Shown: positions 44,344 through 53,300 of the stretch, one piece after another
How positions within the stretch are numbered: position 1 is the first letter of the stretch
Layout: each line of letters opens with the position of its first letter
Assembly: GCF_900101465.1 (NCBI RefSeq)
Contig: NZ_FMZM01000008.1
Location: 1 to 64,000, forward strand
DNA: 64,000 nt
Direction: 5' to 3'
Source: Nocardioides lianchengensis
Lineage (GTDB): Bacteria; Actinomycetota; Actinomycetes; Propionibacteriales; Nocardioidaceae
Translations under genes and position numbers: made by a program
Notes under the pieces: model-generated
Databases searched by the model: none
Seen by the model: only the letters and a program-made list of their open reading frames with translations
Told to the model about the DNA's origin: nothing

Positions 44344-45369
44344 TCACCGCCGGTGGTACGCGTCGATCTCGCCGAGCACCCGCGTCTTCACGTCCTCCGG
44401 GGCGAACGACACGCGCACCGCCGTGCGAGCCAGGTCCGCGAGGCCGACCTCGTCGAGGCCCAGCAGGTCGGCGGCGATCTCGTACTCGCGGTTGAGCGAC
44501 GTTCCGAACATCGGCGGGTCGTCGGAGTTGACCGTGACCGTCACGCCGGCGTCACGGAAGGCCCGGAGCGGGTGCTCGTCGAGGGTCGCCACGGCGCGGG
44601 TCGCGATGTTGGACGACGGGCAGACCTCGAGAGGTACGCCGGTCGCCGCGAGGTGCGCGAGCAGCTCGGGGTCCTGGGCGGCGGAGGTGCCGTGCCCGAT
44701 CCGTTCGGCGCCGAGCACGCGGAGCGCGTCCCAGACCGTCCCCGGGCCGGTGGTCTCCCCCGCGTGCGGGACGGAGTGCAGCCCGGCGGCGCGGGCGGCC
44801 TCGAAGTGCGACTGGAACTGCGGCCGCGGCACCCCGATCTCGGGGCCGCCGAGCCCGAAGCCGACCAGGCCCTCGGTCGGGTGCTGCACGGCGTACTCGA
44901 GGGTCTTGTCGGCGGCCGGCAGCCCCGACTCCCCCGGGATGTCGTAGATCCAGCGCAGCACCAGCCCGAAGTCGCGCTCGGCAGCGACCCGCGCGTCCTC
45001 GATCGCCTCGGAGTAGGCCTCGATCGGCATGCCGACGCCCTCCTCGTGCGGGCGCACGGAGGTGTACGGCGTGCAGGTGAGCTCGGCGTACCGGAGCTGC
45101 TGCTCGGTGGCCATCTCGCGGGCCACCTCGTAGGTGAGGTAGCGGATGTCGTCGGGGGTGCGGATCAGCGCGACGACCGCGAGGTAGACCTCGATGAAGT
45201 GCGCGAAGTCGCGGAACTCGTAGAACGAGCGCAGCGCGTCGAGATCACTCGGCACCGTGCCGGGGTGGCGCTCGGCCAGCTCGCTGACGATCCGCGGCGA
45301 GGCTGACCCGACGTGGTGGACGTGCAGCTCGGCCTTCGGGAGGCCGCGGATGAAGTCGCTGAGGCTCAC
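44344..45369 (-). CDS. Adenosine deaminase family protein (adenosine or aminodeoxyfutalosine deaminase)
   Basis: A 341-aa zinc hydrolase of the adenosine deaminase family. Metal and catalytic residues are visible in AELHVHHVGSASP (HxH), SVPHAGETTGPG (His, Glu), GAERIGHGTSA and VTVNSDDPPMFGTSL (Asp pair). The HVHHVGSASP sequence differs from the common HLHLDG of classic adenosine deaminases; related actinobacterial enzymes deaminate aminodeoxyfutalosine in menaquinone synthesis. Without a phylogeny I cannot choose between these. GTG start at 45369; a terminator follows. Confidence 0.85.
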   Translation of the reverse strand: MSLSDFIRGLPKAELHVHHVGSASPRIVSELAERHPGTVPSDLDALRSFYEFRDFAHFIEVYLAVVALIRTPDDIRYLTYEVAREMATEQQLRYAELTCTPYTSVRPHEEGVGMPIEAYSEAIEDARVAAERDFGLVLRWIYDIPGESGLPAADKTLEYAVQHPTEGLVGFGLGGPEIGVPRPQFQSHFEAARAAGLHSVPHAGETTGPGTVWDALRVLGAERIGHGTSAAQDPELLAHLAATGVPLEVCPSSNIATRAVATLDEHPLRAFRDAGVTVTVNSDDPPMFGTSLNREYEIAADLLGLDEVGLADLARTAVRVSFAPEDVKTRVLGEIDAYHRR

Positions 45370-45382
45370 CCGCCGCAGCGTG

Positions 45383-46102
45383 TCAGCCGACCGCCTTCGC
45401 GAGCGAATTCGCGATGTCCTCCGAGCTGCCGCTGACCGGCTCGCCGTCGAGGAGCACGGACGGGGTGCCCTGCACCCCGGCGTCCTCGGCCGCCTTCGTG
45501 GCGTCGTCGACCCACCCCTGCGAGGTGACCTGCTCGATGCCGTCGCGGACGGCGTCCTCGTCGGCCCCGGCCTCGCCGGCCAGGCTGACCAGGGTGTCGT
45601 CGTCGAGGCCGTCCTCGCTGCCGGACGCCTCGTCGTAGTTCTCGAAGAGCAGGTCGTGGTAGGTCTTGGCGATGTCCGGGCCGGACTCGTCCAGCACCAC
45701 CTTGAAGGCGTTCGCCGCGCGGACGGAGTACTGCGTGAGGAACGCGATCGGCCGGTACTCGACGCGGACGTCGCCGGCCTCCGCGGCCGCGGTCAGGTCG
45801 TCGCGGGTGCGCGACTCCAGATCGGCGCAGTGCACGCAGTGGAAGTCCTCGTAGACGATGACCTCGCGCGGCGCGCCCTCCGGGCCGATGGTCAGGCCGA
45901 ACTCCGAGCCGGCCGCCGGGGCCGCGATGTCACCGCTGCTGTCGTTCGCCCGCATCCACAGGAAGCCGGCCACCACCGCGACCACGAGCACGCCGACGAC
46001 GCCGCCCACCATCAGGTTGCGACGCCGGGCCTCCTGGCGCTGCTGCTCGCGGAGGGCGGCCGCCGCCCGCTCGCGGTTGGACTGGGCAGACTTCTTCGAC
46101 AT
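45383..46102 (-). CDS. Membrane-anchored DsbA-like thioredoxin-fold protein
   Basis: A 239-aa protein with a basic, Gln/Arg-rich cytoplasmic N-terminus, one transmembrane anchor (LMVGGVVGVLVVAVVAGFLW) and an extracytoplasmic thioredoxin-fold domain. The redox motif is CVHC in VIVYEDFHCVHCADLE, and GVQGTPSVLLDGE carries the cis-Pro. It is expected to catalyse disulphide formation in secreted proteins. The gene follows the DoxX/MauE-like gene by 16 bp, and that membrane protein may serve as its redox partner. Confidence 0.9.
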   Translation of the reverse strand: MSKKSAQSNRERAAAALREQQRQEARRRNLMVGGVVGVLVVAVVAGFLWMRANDSSGDIAAPAAGSEFGLTIGPEGAPREVIVYEDFHCVHCADLESRTRDDLTAAAEAGDVRVEYRPIAFLTQYSVRAANAFKVVLDESGPDIAKTYHDLLFENYDEASGSEDGLDDDTLVSLAGEAGADEDAVRDGIEQVTSQGWVDDATKAAEDAGVQGTPSVLLDGEPVSGSSEDIANSLAKAVG

Positions 46103-46118
46103 CGGGTCTCGCTTCGGG

Positions 46119-46580
46119 TCAGGCGGCGGTCGGGCGGAACAGCACGGAGTCCAGGGACAGGCGGGTTCGCGGCCACCGGACGAGGAACAGCGAGGCGAGC
46201 AGCAGGGCGGCGTCGCGGGCGATCTCCCAGGGGTACGCCGCCTCGGCGCCGGGGTCGTAGCCGCCCCCGCCGAAGCAGCCGCAGTCGATCTGCAGGCCAC
46301 GGGCCCAGGCACTCGCGATGCCGATGATGAACACCACGAACAGCAGCGCCGACAGCACCGCCGCGCCGCGGGTCAGCACCCCCACCACGAGCGCGAAGCC
46401 GACGACGACCTCGAGCACCGGCAGCAGGTAGCCGACCGGCTCGACCAGGCTCTCCGGCAGCAGCTCGTAGGCGCGCACGGCCTGCACGCTCTGGTAGGAG
46501 TCGCCGAGCTTCAGCGCGCCGGCCCAGATCCAGACGCCACCTGTCACCAGTCGCGCCACCAGGCCGAGCCACTCCCTCAC
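46119..46580 (-). CDS. DoxX/MauE family redox-associated membrane protein
   Basis: A 153-aa protein with four transmembrane helices of the DoxX/MauE type (VTGGVWIWAGALKLGD, YLLPVLEVVVGFALVVGVLTRG, LSALLFVVFIIGIASAWARG). A DCGCFGGGG motif between helices offers two cysteines that could exchange electrons with quinone or DsbA. GTG start at 46580. Operon partner of the downstream DsbA-like gene, resembling other actinobacterial MauE-DsbA pairs. Confidence 0.88.
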   Translation of the reverse strand: MREWLGLVARLVTGGVWIWAGALKLGDSYQSVQAVRAYELLPESLVEPVGYLLPVLEVVVGFALVVGVLTRGAAVLSALLFVVFIIGIASAWARGLQIDCGCFGGGGYDPGAEAAYPWEIARDAALLLASLFLVRWPRTRLSLDSVLFRPTAA

Positions 46581-46675
46581 AGGTGGAGCCTAGGGCCCCT
46601 CCCTGAGTCCTTTCTAAGAGCCCAAGGTCCTCGAACGTCGGGACCTGGGGGCGGTCACGACTAGGGTTGCGCCTC

Positions 46676-47311
46676 GTGAACGAGAGACTGGTCTGGATCG
46701 ACTGCGAGATGACGGGCCTCGACCTCGGGGCGGACGCCCTGATCGAGGTCGCGGCCCTGGTCACCGACTTCGACCTGAACGTCCTCGGCGACGGCGTGGA
46801 CATCATCATCAAGCCCCCCGCCGAGGCGCTCGACCAGATGGGCGACTTCGTGCGCACGATGCACGAGAAGTCCGGCCTGCTGGCCGAGCTCGAGCACGGC
46901 GTCACCATGGCCGAGGCCGAGGAGCGGACGCTGGCCTACATCAAGGAGCACTGCCCCGACGGCAGCCGGCCCCCGCTGGCCGGCAACACCGTGGCCACCG
47001 ATCGCTCCTTCCTGGCCCGCGACATGAGCACCCTCGAGCAGTTCCTGCACTACCGGATCGTCGACGTCTCCTCGATCAAGGAGCTGTCGCGCCGCTGGTT
47101 CCCGCGGGCCTACTTCCAGGCGCCGGCCAAGCGCGGCAACCACCGCGCCCTCGCCGACATCCAGGAGAGCATCGAGGAGCTGCGCTACTACCGGGAGGCG
47201 GTCTTCCAGGCCTCCCCGGGCCCCGACAGCGACACCGCCCGGGCGATCGCGGCCAAGCACGGCGGCTCGATCACCGGGCTCACCGGTCCCGATTCCACCT
47301 CCACGGACTGA
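46676..47311 (+). CDS. orn: Oligoribonuclease
   Basis: A 211-aa DEDDh 3'-5' exoribonuclease that degrades 2-5-nt RNA and pGpG. The catalytic residues are visible: WIDCEMTGLD (Asp, Glu), AGNTVATDRSFLARDMS (Asp), and KRGNHRALADIQESIEEL (His, Asp). It is about 30 residues longer than E. coli Orn because of an acidic C-terminal tail (SPGPDSDTARAIAAKHGGS). GTG start at 46676. tRNA-His lies 45 bp downstream. Confidence 0.96.
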   Translation: MNERLVWIDCEMTGLDLGADALIEVAALVTDFDLNVLGDGVDIIIKPPAEALDQMGDFVRTMHEKSGLLAELEHGVTMAEAEERTLAYIKEHCPDGSRPPLAGNTVATDRSFLARDMSTLEQFLHYRIVDVSSIKELSRRWFPRAYFQAPAKRGNHRALADIQESIEELRYYREAVFQASPGPDSDTARAIAAKHGGSITGLTGPDSTSTD

Positions 47312-47356
47312 TTCCTCTAGACTCCTCTCCGGTCCCGGCCCCGTCCGGATGACCAT

Positions 47357-47433
47357 GGTGGGTATAGCTCAGCTGGTAGAGCGCTGCCTTGTGGTGGCAG
47401 ATGTCGCGGGTTCGAGTCCCGTTACTCACCCCA
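47357..47433 (+). tRNA. tRNA-His (anticodon GTG)
   Basis: A cloverleaf with acceptor GTGGGTA paired to TACTCAC, an encoded extra G at position -1 opposite C73 as histidine tRNAs need, D arm GCTCAGCTGGTAGAGC, anticodon loop CTTGTGG with GTG, T arm GCGGGTTCGAGTCCCGT and an encoded CCA. Confidence 0.95.
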
Positions 47434-47440
47434 GCGTGAT

Positions 47441-47473
47441 CGAGCCCCCGACCCGGACCGGGTCGGGGGCTCG
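47441..47473 (+). terminator. Terminator after tRNA-His
   Basis: CGAGCCCCCGACCCG-gac-CGGGTCGGGGGCTCG is a perfect 15-bp stem with a 3-nt loop, 7 bp beyond the tRNA. It can also serve the leftward gene that ends at 47488. Confidence 0.9.
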
Positions 47474-47487
47474 ATGCGTCTGACGGG

Positions 47488-47880
47488 TCAGGCCGACCGG
47501 CGCAGCTCCTGTACGTCGCGCAGACCCGCGACGACCAGCTCGACGACCTCCCGAGAACCGACACCCAGGATGGCGGCGGCGTCGGTGCGGCAGAACGCGA
47601 GCCTCGTCATCAGGAGCGAGGCGACGATGCTGCGTCGTGCGGGATCCCCGTCGACCAGGACGTCGCAGACGGCCGCCATCAGCCGGAGTCCGTCGTCCGC
47701 CGGCGAGGATGGGCCGCGCTCCCCCACCACGCGGCGGAGACCCTGCACCAACGCCTGCTCCGCCCGGGCCGGGTCACCGGTGACCGCGACGGCGAGCCCG
47801 TAGGCCTCGACTCCTGCTGCGTCGTACAGGGTCGACGCTCGTTCCGCGATCTTCATGGCCCCCCGGCTCATCTGTGACAT
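47488..47880 (-). CDS. Small protein resembling a degenerate ECF sigma factor
   Basis: A protein of about 130 aa that I cannot assign firmly. AYGLAVAVTGDPARAEQALV resembles sigma region 2 of ECF factors (compare AxRLTGDxxxAEDLVQ), and FCRTDAAAILGVGSREVVEL resembles region 4 helix-turn-helix, but the linker and DNA-contacting residues are short or changed. It may be an anti-sigma-like decoy or a decayed regulator. Start codons at 47880, 47871 and 47856 are all possible; none has a well-spaced ribosome site. Confidence 0.55.
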   Translation of the reverse strand: MSQMSRGAMKIAERASTLYDAAGVEAYGLAVAVTGDPARAEQALVQGLRRVVGERGPSSPADDGLRLMAAVCDVLVDGDPARRSIVASLLMTRLAFCRTDAAAILGVGSREVVELVVAGLRDVQELRRSA

Positions 47881-47925
47881 TTGAGTGAGGAGGTACCCAC
47901 CCGCGGCCATCTCGCACGCGAACCC

Positions 47926-48582
47926 TCAGTCGACGACGACGTCGCCGAGCGCGTCACGCACGGCGGCCTCGACGCCGGCCATCGAGGTGCCCTCGGCGAC
48001 CACGACGACCGCCGTACGGGTGACGGCGGGGGCGTCGAACGTCTCGTGGACGACGGCCAGCGCCTCCCCGACCTCGCGGGCCGGGTCGTCGCACTCGCCG
48101 CGCAGCCAGCGGCGCAGCACCCGGTTGTGGGCGGCGACCACGGCCGCCGCGGTGACCTCGGCGCGCAGCTCGGCGGCCTCGGAGCCGTCGCCCCAGGCGC
48201 TGAGGTAGCGGCGGAAGAGGCGCTGGTAGCGGGCGCCGCTCACCAGCTCCCGCTCGCGCAGGCTGGGGACCGACGAGGTGAGCCGGTAGCGCTCGCGGGC
48301 CCGGTCGCCCTCGTCGACGTAGTGGACCAGGACGGCCCGGACGGCATCGGTGACGGCGAGCAGCGCGGAGTCCTCGTGAGAGCTGCGCAGCCGGCGCTCC
48401 ACCTGCTCCAGCATCTCGTCGTGGTCGGGGAAGACCACGGCCTCCTTGGAGCCGTACTGGCGGAAGAAGGTGCTGCGGCTGATCCCGGCCGCGCTCGCGA
48501 TCTCGTCGACCGAGGTGGCGTCGTACCCGCGCTCGGCGAAGAGCCGGAAGGCCGCGGCTCGGATGTCGGGGGTCTCGCTCAC
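47926..48582 (-). CDS. TetR family transcriptional regulator
   Basis: A 218-aa TetR-type regulator with the HTH in IRAAAFRLFAERGYDATSVDEIASAAGISRSTFFRQYGS (in part). The C-terminal domain is ligand-binding and unusually rich in Ala/Val near the end (AVVVVAEGTSMAGVEAAV). GTG start at 48582. It is divergent from an 89-aa Cys protein; an ACTG-N9-CAGT repeat lies between them and is its likely operator. Confidence 0.92.
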   Translation of the reverse strand: MSETPDIRAAAFRLFAERGYDATSVDEIASAAGISRSTFFRQYGSKEAVVFPDHDEMLEQVERRLRSSHEDSALLAVTDAVRAVLVHYVDEGDRARERYRLTSSVPSLRERELVSGARYQRLFRRYLSAWGDGSEAAELRAEVTAAAVVAAHNRVLRRWLRGECDDPAREVGEALAVVHETFDAPAVTRTAVVVVAEGTSMAGVEAAVRDALGDVVVD

Positions 48583-48604
48583 AGGGTCAGTGTGGCGGAT
48601 GGGG

Positions 48605-48633
48605 GTGACCGATGGGACTGAGTGTCATACAGT
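48605..48633 (+). promoter_or_regulatory. Promoter/operator between TetR and small Cys protein genes
   Basis: GTGACC (48605-48610) and TACAGT (48628-48633) are spaced 17 bp, fitting a SigA-type promoter for the rightward gene. The inverted repeat ACTG-N9-CAGT (48617-48633) overlaps the -10 box, a place where a repressor would block it. Confidence 0.5.
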
Positions 48634-48663
48634 GATTCCAGATTCCATGCGAAGGGATTATCG

Positions 48664-48933
48664 ATGACGCTCGTCTCTCCCGAGGCACGACGTGACAGCA
48701 CGACCTGGGTCACCAGCACTCCGCACCTGCAGCCGGCCGGCCCGGGCGGGCGGATGCCGTGGGGCACCCGGCACGCCCGGGTGAACACGGAGCCGTGGAC
48801 CGCCTGCGGGCTGCCCGCGGCGACCTGGAAGGTCTTTTGGCACCTGCCGTTCGAGACGACGGGCGCCCAGGCCTGCCGGGGCTGCGTGGACGAGGTGCTG
48901 CGGGTGCGGGTCGAGGGTCGCGCGCGCGGCTGA
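48664..48933 (+). CDS. Small Cys-containing hypothetical protein
   Basis: An 89-aa protein I cannot name. The second half has TACGLPAATWKVFWHLPFE followed by QACRGCVDEVL: one Cys, then a CxxC pair about 30 residues on, which could bind a metal ion. It resembles short uncharacterised actinobacterial proteins with the same W-x-V-F-W core. The ATG at 48664 follows GAAGGGAT. Controlled probably by the divergent TetR regulator. Confidence 0.6.
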   Translation: MTLVSPEARRDSTTWVTSTPHLQPAGPGGRMPWGTRHARVNTEPWTACGLPAATWKVFWHLPFETTGAQACRGCVDEVLRVRVEGRARG

Positions 48934-48939
48934 GCCTCC

Positions 48940-50280
48940 TCAGGAGTCGAAGCCGAGGCCGAGGCGGTCGAGCAGACGCAGCCACGGGTGACGGCGTCCG
49001 GTGCGATCCTCGCGGGCCAGCGCCCAGCGCGTCAGGTTGATGCCGACCCAGGCCAGCGGCTCGGGTGGGAAGGGCAGCGGCCGGCGGCGGACCATCCGCA
49101 GCCGGGTGCGCTCGGTCGGGCGACCGTCGAGCAGGTCGAGCAGCACGTCGGCAGCGAAGCGCGACGCGCCCACGCCGAGGCCGGTGAACCCGGCGGCGTA
49201 GGCCGTGCGGCCGCGGTGCGCCGTACCGAAGAAGGCGCAGAAGCGCGTGCAGGTGTCGATGACGCCGGCCCAGCGGTGGGTGAACCGGATGCCGGCGAGC
49301 TGGGGGAAGGTGGCTGCGAAGTTGCGCTCCAGGACGTCGTACGTCGCCGCACGGTCCTCGTGGGCGGGATCGATGGAGCGGCCGTAGTGGTAGATCGCGT
49401 CGTAGCCGCCCCACAGGATCCGGCGGTCGGGCGTGACGCGGTAGTAGTGGAACTGGTTGCCCGAGTCGGAGATGCCGACCGCGGGGTCCCAGCGGATCTC
49501 GGCGAGCTGCTCCTCGGTAAGCGGCTCGGTGGCCAGCACGTAGTCGTAGACCGGCACGGTGGCGTAGCGGAGCCGGCGCAGCGGGCCCGGGAACACGTTG
49601 GTCGCCAGCACGACGTGGCGGGCCCGGACCGTCGCGCCCTCCGTGGTCGCGACGACCCCGCGGCCGCTGCGCTCGAGGGCCAGCAGGCGGGTGCCCTCCG
49701 CCAGCACCGCGCCCTGCCGCTCGGCGGCCCCGGCCAGGCCCCAGGCCAGCCGGGCCGGGTCGACCAGCGCGCACTCGTCGGGCGTGTGCCGGCCCGCGAG
49801 GTAGGTCGGCGAGTCGACCAGCGCGCGGACGGCCGCCTCGTCGAGGAACCCGGGCGTGCCGGGTTCGAGGTGCTCGACCTCGTGGGGCCGGGTCGCGACC
49901 GCGAGCGAGCCGCCGCGGACGAAGCCGCAGTCGATCCCGTAGCGGGCCACCGTCTCCTCGATCGCGTCGAGGTTGCGCAGGCCCAGCTCGTGCAGGGCGT
50001 CGTACTCGTCGGGCCAGCGGGTGCGACCGTTGCTCTCGCCGTGGGTCAGGCTGGCCTCGCAGAACCCGCCGTTGCGGCCGGTGGCGTGCTCGGCGATCCG
50101 GTCGGCCTCGACCAGCAGCACCCGGGTCCCGGGGTTCCGCTCGACCGCGCGCAGCGCCGTCCAGAGCCCGGTGAACCCGCCGCCCACCACCAGCAGATCG
50201 ACCTCGTGCTCGCCCGCGAGGGGCGGGCGCGCGGCGGGCCGCAGCGAGGTGTCGAGCCAGAGCGGGAGGGTGGTGGGCAC
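48940..50280 (-). CDS. FAD-dependent oxidoreductase (DAO / gamma-glutamylputrescine oxidase-like)
   Basis: A 446-aa flavoprotein of the DadA/PuuB type that oxidises a C-N bond of an amine or amino acid. The Rossmann FAD motif is LLVVGGGFTGLWTALRAVER; ATGRNGGFCEASLTHG is the conserved active-site neighbourhood; NQFHYYRVTPDRRILWGGYD and YAAGFTGLGVGASRFAADV are C-terminal family blocks. GTG start at 50280. It ends 7 bp from the small Cys protein gene, convergently. The substrate is inferred only from family. Confidence 0.9.
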   Translation of the reverse strand: MPTTLPLWLDTSLRPAARPPLAGEHEVDLLVVGGGFTGLWTALRAVERNPGTRVLLVEADRIAEHATGRNGGFCEASLTHGESNGRTRWPDEYDALHELGLRNLDAIEETVARYGIDCGFVRGGSLAVATRPHEVEHLEPGTPGFLDEAAVRALVDSPTYLAGRHTPDECALVDPARLAWGLAGAAERQGAVLAEGTRLLALERSGRGVVATTEGATVRARHVVLATNVFPGPLRRLRYATVPVYDYVLATEPLTEEQLAEIRWDPAVGISDSGNQFHYYRVTPDRRILWGGYDAIYHYGRSIDPAHEDRAATYDVLERNFAATFPQLAGIRFTHRWAGVIDTCTRFCAFFGTAHRGRTAYAAGFTGLGVGASRFAADVLLDLLDGRPTERTRLRMVRRRPLPFPPEPLAWVGINLTRWALAREDRTGRRHPWLRLLDRLGLGFDS

Positions 50281-50304
50281 GCACTCAGCCTAGTGGGGTA
50301 CGAC

Positions 50305-50342
50305 GGAATCAGTCTCTTCAGCAGCTCGGGACGACTGATTCC
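50305..50342. terminator. Hairpin after the large repeat protein gene
   Basis: GGAATCAGTC (50305-50314) and GACTGATTCC (50333-50342) form a perfect 10-bp stem around an 18-nt loop, 15 bp beyond the stop of the leftward gene. Confidence 0.7.
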
Positions 50343-50356
50343 TGCCTTCAGGACGG

Positions 50357-53300
50357 CTAGCGCCGACGCACTCGGAAGGTCAGCGAGGTTCGCCCATCGT
50401 CGTACCCCGGAGTGCGAGCGACGATCGAGACGCTCACCCGAGCGCCGACCAGGGCCCTCGTGAGCCGCAGCCGGGGGCCGGTGCCGGCCAGGGTCCGACC
50501 ACCCACCTTCCACAGGTAGTCGATCCGGCCGGGCCTGGTCGACCAGGTGCCGGGCACGACGCGCACGACCCGTCCGACCTTCGGGGTCCCGCTCAGGCGC
50601 GGTCGTCGTACGACGGACGGGGCGGCGCCGGGACGCACCAGCAGGGCGTTCGCGGAGCGGACGGTCCGGGAACCCCGCGGATCGGTCGCGGTCACCTCGA
50701 CCGCGATCCGGCGCCCCAGCAGAGCGGGGCCGATCGACAGTGTCACGCCGTGCTGGCCACGAACGGGTCGGCCGTCGGCGAGCCACGTGTAGGCGATCGC
50801 GTCCGGCGTCGGCTGCCAGGTCCCGGGCGAGGCTCTCAGGACGGTCCCTACGCGGCCGGTCCCGGAGAGCCTGGGCGGCACCACGAACCTCGGCGGCTCG
50901 GCACTCTCCTGCACGGTCACCGACTCGCTAAACGCCGTGGCCGACAGCTTCCCCGCCGAGGCAGTCACCTGCAGCCGAATCTGTCCGCCGACATGCTCCG
51001 GCAGCACCGTCAGGGTGCGCCCGACACCGATCAGCTCGCTCCCGATCATCCAGCGGATCTCGTACGACGTCGCCGCCGGCGACCAGATCCCCGGGTTCGC
51101 GTCGAGGACCGCGCCCGGGCGTGCCACCCCGCTGATGGACGGCAGGACGTCGGCGACGAGGCTCTCCTGGGGACAGGTGCCGTGCTGGCAGGCGAGCGAG
51201 GCCTCCACCTCCACCCGCGACGGACCGTCGGATCTCGTCACCAGGATCGATCGGGACGGCGCCCCCTCCGGCATCCATCCGTCATGCGCGCAGTCCCAGT
51301 TGCTCGACTCAACCCAGGTGCACGAGGTGCCGCCCCAGTGGTTGCCGAAGAGCCGCTCCACCCCGTGCACCTGGACGCCCGGACTGAGCTGCAGCCGGAA
51401 GTCCCGCTTGGGGAGACGTAGGCACAGCGCGGTTCGGCCGGCACTCAGGACGGCGGAGATGTCGGTCCCCTCGTCCGGGACAGTGACACAGCTCGGACTC
51501 GGCACCCCGTTCCGCTCCGCTGAGAAGGCGGCGAGCTCGTAGTCGGCCGTCGTGGACTGGAACCCGCGATCACGCACCACCACGTGGTAAGCCGTCTGTC
51601 CGGTCATCGCACAGAGCTCGAACCCGTTGTCCCCGCATGCCTGCCCGGCGTTGCCGGTGATCAGAGTGGCTACGTCCTCGTCGAGGCCGTGGAGGTCGAA
51701 GACCACGCGGTCCTCGGCTGTCGCTGCGACCCTCCAGCAGTCCAGTGCGACGTACGACGCCAGCCGGCCGACCGCGGCGGGACCTCCGGCGGGGGTCAGG
51801 TCGGCCGACAAGCACGAGGCGTCACCCCCGCGTGGCCTCCGCACGACGCGCCAGCTCCCGGCCTGCCCGTCCCCCTTGACGACCACGGTCGTACTAGGGC
51901 TGGCGGGCTCGCTGATCCGACAGTAGGCGGTTCCGGTGACACCGGCCTTGCCCTCCGTCTTGCAGGCACCGGGGAAGGCGTCGCGGACCTCCAAGGACGC
52001 GGTGCCCACACCGTCTCGACGCTCGAACGCGAAGATCGTCTCGTTCACCAACTCGTCGCGCGGGACCGCGAGACAGGCGGCGAACCGTCCCTCGGGCATC
52101 ACGACGTCAGCGCCCGCGTCGCTGCCGAAAGGTCCGCCCGGCAGAGGGCGACAGCCGGTGGGATCGTCCAGTCGGAGAACGGACATGCGGCTGGCAGCGT
52201 CGTCGCCGTCACGAACGGCGTAGAACGGGCCGGGGCCGGTCAGAACGCAGGCCCGGGTCGTGAACGTCTGGCAGACCACCGCCCCGGTCGAGTCGAGCAC
52301 CCGTCCGTACTCGCTGGTGGCCGCACGCAGCGGCTGCACACCGAGCACCGCCGCACCCCCTGGCCGGTCGAGGGTCGCGCACGCCGCCGACCGCATCCCG
52401 GCCGGGATCGTCCACACGGCGCCGGGATCGTTCGCGAGAGGTGGGCACCCCACCTCGTCCAGGCGTCGCAGGACGACCGGGAGCTCCGGATCGAAGTCGC
52501 GCGTGACCAACAGGTACGTCTGATCCCCGGTGAGGACGCAGCCCGCACCGCCCGTCCGACACACCTCCCGGCCGAGCGCGTCGACGACCAGGCGCTCTCG
52601 ATCGTCCCCGCCGTCGACGACATGGACGCCCGGGGTGTCGGCGACCAAGACCCGACACCCCATCTCGTCAGAGGTCGATCCCGGGTCGTCGGCCGTCGTC
52701 GGGGCGATCACCGGACAAGCCTCGTGGTGGGTCACGCTACGCACGGCGAGCCGAGGAGCGCGGAGCGGCGACCAGTCGGTGTCGGTCCCGTGCCACGACA
52801 GCAGCCGGTAGGGCCCCTCGCCCTCCAGACGGCACACCTCGGGTGCGGTGCCGGGTCCGCAGGCATCCTGCCCATCGGGGCCCGCGATCCGCAGCTTCCA
52901 GGGATAGGACTCCTCGGGAAGGAACAGCACGTCTCCGGCCCGGGCACCTACCTCGCGGCAGTCGACCGCGTACAGCGACTCGACCGGACGGAAGGTCGCG
53001 CTCGACCAGCCGAGCGGGACGGAGGGGCACTCCTCGCCCGCGTCCGCAAGGGGGGTGAGTGAGGCGATCGTCGTCACCGATGAGAGGTACGAGCGGTTGG
53101 TCACCATCAGCGCCACCTCGGCCTCGGTGACGTCGCAGGCCTCCTCCCGCCCGGTGCAGATCACCGATCCGTCGGCGGACCTCAGCTCGACCCGCCGACG
53201 ATCGTCGGCGCGGACGGCCACCGGTCCCGGGCGGCCGACGGTTCCTCGCCAGCAAGCGGTGGACCGCGCTCCCAACTCCACCCGGTCGGTCTCAGCCGGC

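Noticed and set aside
47280..47564. Minus-strand frame of 94 aa across tRNA-His
   Set aside because: It translates the complement of tRNA-His and its terminator; no family resemblance otherwise.
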